Assembly: GCA_963778075.1 (NCBI GenBank) | Contig: CAVZTJ010000012.1 | Span: 1-64,000, forward strand | Length of the DNA stretch: 64,000 bases | Direction of reading: 5' to 3' | DNA from: JASHPR01 sp963778075 | GTDB lineage: Bacteria; Actinomycetota; Actinomycetes; Streptosporangiales; Streptosporangiaceae | In this document: positions 60,301 through 64,000 of the stretch, piece after piece | Layout: each line of letters starts with the position of its first letter | How positions within the stretch are numbered: position 1 is the first letter of the stretch | The notes under the pieces: model-generated | Databases searched by the model: none | Told to the model about the DNA's origin: nothing | What the model saw: the letters and a program-made list of their open reading frames with translations, nothing else | Translations under genes and position numbers: made by a program

Positions 60301-61263
60301 TCACGTTGCTGACTGGCTGATTCCGTCCCCGGCGCCGCCCGGCGGCATCGCCAGCCGCAGCCGCCGTAGCCGGTCGGGATCGGCGATGATGTCGATCGCG
60401 GTGATCTTGCTCGCGGCGTTGACCGTCAGGTTCAGCACGACCTGCAGCCAGGCCGGTGCCCAGATGATGCCAACCGAGCCATTGACCAGTGCCAGCCGGG
60501 ACTGCGCAGCCCGGCTGGAGGCAAGCATCGCGCCCTTCGAAGCCCTGGCCGCGCCCTGGAGCACCATTGGCCTCCCGGCCCCGCTGACGTAGGAATCGCC
60601 GGTCAGCGTGACGTCCGCATCCAGCAGCGCTATGAGGGCGTTCATGTCGCCGCCGCGGGCCGCTGCGAGGAACGCGGCCGCCACCTCCCGCTGCCGGGTG
60701 AGGTCGTCGGCGCGATCCGGGTTCCCCGCTCCGCGCACCCGGCGTCTGGCCCGGCTCGCGAGCTGGCGCGTCGCCTCGGTCGAGCGTCCGAGCACGGCGC
60801 CCACCTCGGTGAACGGCATCGCGAACATGTCGTGCAGCACGAACGCGAGCCGTTCCGGCGGCGTGAGCGTGTCGAGCACGACCAGCAGGGCGATGCCAAC
60901 CGAGTCCGCGAGCACGGCCTCGTCCTCCGGATCACCGGCCCGGCTCGGCTGGGCGGCGCCGGGCCCGGCCGCGCCGTTGGTCATTGCCGCCATCTCGGCG
61001 GCGCCAGGCCAGGAATCACCGACCGGCTCCTCCTGCCGGTGCCGGCGCGCCCGGAGCATGTTGAGGGACACCCGCGCGACGACCGTCGTCAGCCAGCCGC
61101 CGAGATTCTCCACCTCGCTGGCATCCGCGCCGGTCAGCCGCAGCCAGGTGTCCTGGACCGCGTCGTCCGCGTCACTCGTCGAGCCGAGCAGCCGGTAGGC
61201 CACCGCGCGCAGGTGCTCGCGGTGTGCCTCGAACGCGGCTGCCAGCAGGTCACTGTTGGCCAT
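60301..61263 (-). CDS. ECF41-like sigma factor with SnoaL-type C-terminal domain
   Basis: The 320-aa protein has sigma region 2 (AVAYRLLGSTSDADDAVQDT WLRL), region 4 (LTPPERLAFVLHDMFAMPFT, STEATRQLASRARRRVRG) and a C-terminal SnoaL/NTF2-like domain of about 130 residues (AAFLAAARGGDMNALIALLD). In ECF41 factors this domain regulates activity in cis, replacing an anti-sigma factor. A TGTCACA-17-TGTC element upstream resembles the ECF41 promoter, suggesting autoregulation. ECF41 factors usually sit beside a carboxymuconolactone decarboxylase or oxidoreductase; none is adjacent here. Confidence 0.9.
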   Translation of the reverse strand: MANSDLLAAAFEAHREHLRAVAYRLLGSTSDADDAVQDTWLRLTGADASEVENLGGWLTTVVARVSLNMLRARRHRQEEPVGDSWPGAAEMAAMTNGAAGPGAAQPSRAGDPEDEAVLADSVGIALLVVLDTLTPPERLAFVLHDMFAMPFTEVGAVLGRSTEATRQLASRARRRVRGAGNPDRADDLTRQREVAAAFLAAARGGDMNALIALLDADVTLTGDSYVSGAGRPMVLQGAARASKGAMLASSRAAQSRLALVNGSVGIIWAPAWLQVVLNLTVNAASKITAIDIIADPDRLRRLRLAMPPGGAGDGISQSAT

Positions 61264-61281
61264 CGGTCATGTTCCCTCGTT

Positions 61282-61309
61282 GCCAGGTGTCACTGTGCTG
61301 ACACCTGGC
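61282..61309. promoter_or_regulatory. Inverted repeat upstream of the ECF41-like gene
   Basis: GCCAGGTGTCA (61282-61292) and TGACACCTGGC (61299-61309) are perfectly complementary with a six-base centre. It lies between the predicted -10 region and the start codon of the sigma gene and could be an operator or leader hairpin. Confidence 0.6.
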
Positions 61310-61327
61310 GGGGCGCGGAATGTGACA
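61300..61327 (-). promoter_or_regulatory. ECF41-type promoter candidate
   Basis: On the minus strand TGTCACA (61321-61327) is exactly the -35 element reported for ECF41 promoters. After 17 bases comes TGTC (61300-61303), one base from the expected CGTC. It lies 37 bases before the start codon of the ECF41-like gene. Confidence 0.6.
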
Positions 61328-61474
61328 ACGCACCGGTGCAGGGTCCAGGTTATGCAGACTGAGCCCTGATCTTCTATGAGCGGGTTCTCAGCTTTTGGGG
61401 AGCCGCTGTTAAGGGCTGACCTGCATAGTCATGACTGGCGGAACCGAGCCGAGACCCGAGGGGTGAAGGGCGCG

Positions 61475-62725
61475 ATGGGGGAAGCCACAGAGTTCGGCAT
61501 TGACGGCGACCCTGGTCCGAGGCGACCGGGACTTTTCCGGCGGGGGCGAAGCTGGCGTCCCGGCGACCTGCGTCTTGCGCGCACCGGCAGCGGTATCCCG
61601 CTGGACGCGTCGGGTCCCGCTCAGCCGTCACGAGCCCGCGCCAAGCGCATGTTCGCGCTGCTGCTGTGGCTCGCCGTCACGGCCGCCGCGGTGGCGGTGC
61701 ACTACCACGCTGCCCAGATCCTGATCCCGGTCACGTGGCTTGCCGTGGGTCCGCTGCTGGCCTCCCTGCTGCTGGCCCCGCTGGCCACGGCCGCGCTCGC
61801 GGGCTGGGCGGTCCTGCTGGGCGTCGGCCTGATGCTGGACCAGCCGGGGCATCCGGAGGGCTTGGTATCGCGGGTGAGCGTGCTCGTGCTGCTAGCCGCG
61901 TTCGCCGTCGTCAACGCCGTGCTGCGGGCCGCTGCGCAGCGGCGGCTCGGCCAGGTCCGCGCCGTCGCCCGGGTAGCGCAGAGCGCGGTGATGCGCGAGG
62001 TGCCGACCGCGGTGACAGCGGGGCGGCTGGCTTCGCGCTACCTCTCGGCGGCGGCAGAGGCGCAGGTGGGCGGGGACCTGCTCGAGGTCGTGTCCAGCGG
62101 AGGCCGCTCGCGCTGGCTCATCGGGGACACCCGCGGAAAGGGATTGCCTGCTGTTCGCCTCGCCAGCCTCGCGATGACCAGCTTCCGCGACGCGTGCGCC
62201 CAGCCGGGCCTGGCGCTGCCCGAGATCGCCAGGGTCGTGGATCAGTCGGTCACCCGGGCCGTCGGAGACGAGGGCTTCGTGACCGCCGTGTTCGCCGAGT
62301 TCGACCCGCGCGGCTGGCTTCAGCTGGTCACGTGCGGCCACCCGCCGCCCTTGCGGCTGGCTGCCGACGGCAGCCTGCGGACGCTGGCACCCAATGCGTA
62401 CGCGACACCGCTCGGCCTGCACCCGGACATCCAGCCGACCACGTTCTCGGTCGGCGCGGGCGACCGGCTGCTGTTCTACACCGACGGCCTGCTGGAGGCG
62501 CGCGACCGGGGCGGCCGGTTCTTCCGCCTCGAAGACTGCGCGGACACGCTGCGCAAGCCCGATCTCGAGGCGGCCGCCGACGAACTGCTCGGACGGCTGA
62601 TGGCGCATACCGGCCGCAGGCTCGAAGACGACATCGCGCTGCTGCTGTTCGAGGCCTCGCCCATGCCGGTGCCCGTCGGCGCAAGGGCTGAAGAGCCGTC
62701 CTACGCCTCCGGCGCACGCCGGTAA
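61475..62725 (+). CDS. SpoIIE-type PP2C phosphatase with membrane anchor
   Basis: The 416-aa protein starts at ATG 61475. A basic N-terminus (about 60 residues) precedes three or four membrane helices (about 62-155), then a PP2C-SpoIIE domain: VGGDLLEVVSSGG (metal-binding Asp), LIGDTRGKGLPA, GDEGFVTAVFAEFD, VTCGHPPPLRL, LLFYTDGLLEARD and DDIALLLFE. These phosphatases dephosphorylate STAS anti-anti-sigma proteins. A STAS protein (22376-22714) and an RsbW-like ATPase are encoded 35-40 kb away in this window. It starts 110 bases after the divergent ECF41-like region. Confidence 0.9.
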   Translation: MGEATEFGIDGDPGPRRPGLFRRGRSWRPGDLRLARTGSGIPLDASGPAQPSRARAKRMFALLLWLAVTAAAVAVHYHAAQILIPVTWLAVGPLLASLLLAPLATAALAGWAVLLGVGLMLDQPGHPEGLVSRVSVLVLLAAFAVVNAVLRAAAQRRLGQVRAVARVAQSAVMREVPTAVTAGRLASRYLSAAAEAQVGGDLLEVVSSGGRSRWLIGDTRGKGLPAVRLASLAMTSFRDACAQPGLALPEIARVVDQSVTRAVGDEGFVTAVFAEFDPRGWLQLVTCGHPPPLRLAADGSLRTLAPNAYATPLGLHPDIQPTTFSVGAGDRLLFYTDGLLEARDRGGRFFRLEDCADTLRKPDLEAAADELLGRLMAHTGRRLEDDIALLLFEASPMPVPVGARAEEPSYASGARR

Positions 62726-62758
62726 CGCACGAAACCGGCGATCAGGGCGCGCATGGCC

Positions 62759-62926
62759 CGCCCCGGCCGTGACCCGCGCCTCCCTCGCCAGGTCCCTCTA
62801 CCGACGTGCCGGCGAAGCCGTGTTCGCCAAACAGGCGGCGGCCCGCTTCCCTAGCGCGGCGCGGGTCTGGGCCACGTGCTCCGCCCGCAGCGACGACGCC
62901 TGACCATCGCCAACCTGAATCGCCAT
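62759..62926 (-). pseudogene. TetR-family regulator remnant (two frameshifts, truncated)
   Basis: From the ATG at 62926 the frame reads to AEHVAQTRAA; a second frame continues REAGRRLFGEHGFAGTSVE; and a third continues DLAREARVTAGA. Joined, these are the first helix-turn-helix half of a TetR repressor. After RVTAGA the similarity stops, and the ligand-binding domain is absent. It lies divergent from the mycothiol-dependent enzyme gene with a perfect palindrome between them. Confidence 0.75.
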
Positions 62927-62959
62927 CTCGGCCAGCCTCTTGCATCGTAGTTCAATTTT

Positions 62960-62976
62960 ACATAGTATCACTATGT
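62960..62976. promoter_or_regulatory. TetR-type operator candidate
   Basis: ACATAGT (62960-62966), ATC, ACTATGT (62970-62976): a perfect 7+3+7 inverted repeat in an AT-rich promoter region, 32 bases before the next start codon. Size and position fit a TetR operator, though the adjacent TetR gene is broken. Confidence 0.7.
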
Positions 62977-63008
62977 TAAGTTAAGTTGCTATTCAGAAGG
63001 TGGACGTT

Positions 63009-63758
63009 ATGGAAGACTTCATCGATGCGCTGGGGGCCGACCGGGCCGAACTGATCCGGATCTGCGAGGGCCTTGACGCAGCCGAGTGGGCCGCCCCGTC
63101 CGGATGCCCCGGCTGGTCGGTCACCGACCTGGTCGCGCACCTGGGAGCCCTGTTCTGGAGCGTGGTCGATCTGGCGGTGCTGCCCGACGTCAGCGGGCTG
63201 GCAACCGAAGCGGCCCAGGAGGTTCTCGTGGCGTCCCGCCGGTCGCTGACCGCGGAGGAGGTCCTGAACGACTATGCGACGGTGAGCGAGAAGGCGCTGA
63301 CCGCCCTTGCCGGGTTCGCGGGGGCAGATTTCGAGGTGCCACTGGGCGACCTCGGAACCTACCAGGCCGGGATCTTGCCGGCGGCGTTCTGCTTCGATCA
63401 CTACACCCACATCAGGGCGGACCTCTTCGCGCCCCGCGGGCCGCTGCCCGGCCCGACCCCGCCGTCCGACGAACTGCGCCTGGCCCCGGCTCTGACGTGG
63501 ATCGAGACGGCGCTTCCGCAGCAGAACGCGGCGCTGCTCGACCATGTCGCGGGCGCCGCTGACATCGTCATAACCGGCACCGCGGGGCGGACGATCAGGG
63601 TCGGCGATCCGGCCGAACCTGCATCGGTGCTGGTGCGTTCCGGCGGCGACGCTTGCGTGCGCTGGATCACCCAGCGGGCCAGCTGGGAAGAGCTCGGCGT
63701 GCACACTGAAGGAGATCCCCGTGTCCTGTCCGTGCTGCGACAGCTGAAGGTGTTCTGA
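63009..63758 (+). CDS. Maleylpyruvate isomerase-family mycothiol-dependent enzyme
   Basis: The 249-aa protein has the DinB/MDMPI N-terminal domain: RICEGLDAAEWAAPSGCPGW then SVTDLVAHLGALFW (metal-binding His), and FCFDHYTHIRADLF (second and third His). The C-terminal domain is SCP2-like (VLVRSGGDACVRWITQRASW). Such proteins are metal-dependent mycothiol S-transferases. ATG 63009 follows AAGG by eight bases; a GTG at 63000 is also in frame. The operator palindrome upstream suggests it was under TetR control. Confidence 0.85.
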   Translation: MEDFIDALGADRAELIRICEGLDAAEWAAPSGCPGWSVTDLVAHLGALFWSVVDLAVLPDVSGLATEAAQEVLVASRRSLTAEEVLNDYATVSEKALTALAGFAGADFEVPLGDLGTYQAGILPAAFCFDHYTHIRADLFAPRGPLPGPTPPSDELRLAPALTWIETALPQQNAALLDHVAGAADIVITGTAGRTIRVGDPAEPASVLVRSGGDACVRWITQRASWEELGVHTEGDPRVLSVLRQLKVF

Positions 63759-63905
63759 GATGACGTCGATGGCCGGGTGACCGGGTCAGCAGACCACGTC
63801 AGCGGTCCGTGGCGCTGCGAGCGGATCGACGGGATCGGCCACTTGATGCAGCTCGTCGCGCCGCTCGAGGTCAACCGTCTGCTGCTCGGCTTCCTGCGTT
63901 CCTGA
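63759..63905 (+). pseudogene. C-terminal remnant of an alpha/beta hydrolase
   Basis: Directly after the stop codon of the preceding gene, the same frame reads 48 codons: VTGSADHVSGPWRCERIDGI, then GHLMQLVAPLEVNRLLLGFLRS and a stop. This is the end of an epoxide-hydrolase-like alpha/beta hydrolase with its catalytic His in GIGH. The nucleophile and acid regions are missing. It overlaps the convergent gene's 3' end. Confidence 0.7.
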
Positions 63906-64000
63906 CCTGAGCCGGTGCGGATCCGTAGGCGGCCGCGAAGCCCTGCCGCCAGCTCGGATAACGCAGCGTCCATCCGAGTCCCCGCTTGGCCTTGGCGTTA
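63871..64000 (-). CDS. C-terminal end of an NAD-dependent epimerase/dehydratase-like protein (partial)
   Basis: From the right edge the minus strand reads NAKAKRGLGWTLRYPSWRQG then FAAAYG and a 17-residue tail to the stop TGA at 63871-63873. The NAKAKRxLGWxPRYPSWRxGF pattern is the C-terminal end of extended short-chain dehydrogenases/epimerases. The N-terminal Rossmann domain lies beyond the window. Only the last 43 codons are seen. Confidence 0.7.
   Translation of the reverse strand, partial: NAKAKRGLGWTLRYPSWRQGFAAAYGSAPAQVRNAGSRAADG

Overview
The window is a high-GC stretch with coding density, strand switching, GTG starts and gene families typical of the Actinomycetota: mycothiol-linked enzymes, a Bpa-type proteasome activator, CrgA, a SigE-family sigma factor, PASTA kinase and FHA proteins, and a DUF5324-like protein. 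The order tRNA-Leu, fhaA, fhaB, pstP, rodA, pbpA, pknB, crgA, rhomboid protease, cyclophilin, DUF5324-like matches the oriC-proximal cell-wall and division region of Streptomyces-like and mycobacterial chromosomes. The organism is probably a filamentous actinomycete of the Streptosporangiales/Treboniales kind; the species cannot be named from this sequence.

Layout. (1) 1-1.5 kb: scar of an integrated element. A 37-bp copy of part of tRNA-Ser(GCU) lies at the left edge, followed by an alpha/beta hydrolase, the C-terminus of a tyrosine integrase and the intact tRNA. (2) 1.6-10.6 kb: AMP-forming ligase, SigE-family sigma factor, a cysteine-rich double-psi-barrel protein coupled to a MauE-like membrane protein, an AAA ATPase, a secreted beta-propeller, a CtaG-type membrane protein and tRNA-Ser(UGA). 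(3) 10.6-16.7 kb: a gene-poor stretch with a frameshifted gene, a secreted Ig-like protein, two copies of one promoter-like element, a PadR/membrane-protein operon and a 59-aa membrane protein. (4) 16.7-30.5 kb: a large EspI-like P-loop ATPase, quinone oxidoreductase, Bpa, two glycosyltransferases, arginine deiminase, STAS and anti-sigma-type proteins, and a MarR-controlled polysaccharide ABC exporter. (5) 30.5-35.5 kb: sensor kinase, a lipoprotein form of subtilisin inhibitor, Fpg-type glycosylase, Lrp regulator and EamA exporter. (6) 35.6-46 kb: the cell-wall/division signalling cluster. (7) 46-56 kb: remnants of a deleted ABC-transporter/LuxR locus, ATP-dependent DNA ligase, GT-C enzyme, malic enzyme, amidase, DUF2752/RDD pair, class-A beta-lactamase-like protein. 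(8) 56-64 kb: permease, USP, VOC protein, stand-alone Clp-N protein, nucleotidyltransferase, ECF41-like sigma factor, SpoIIE phosphatase, TetR remnant with a surviving operator-like palindrome, and a mycothiol-dependent enzyme.

The main functional theme is the envelope: peptidoglycan elongation and its phospho-signalling (PknB/PstP/FhaA/FhaB/RodA/PbpA), glycan synthesis and export (GT2, two GT-C enzymes, Wzm/Wzt-like exporter), amidase, beta-lactamase-like and DPBB proteins. I see no CRISPR array, no complete mobile element and no recognisable biosynthetic cluster. The most unusual items are the regulatory architectures (twin MarR operators, repeats with about 21-bp period, a shared promoter block) and several genomic scars in which fragments of deleted loci can still be read.
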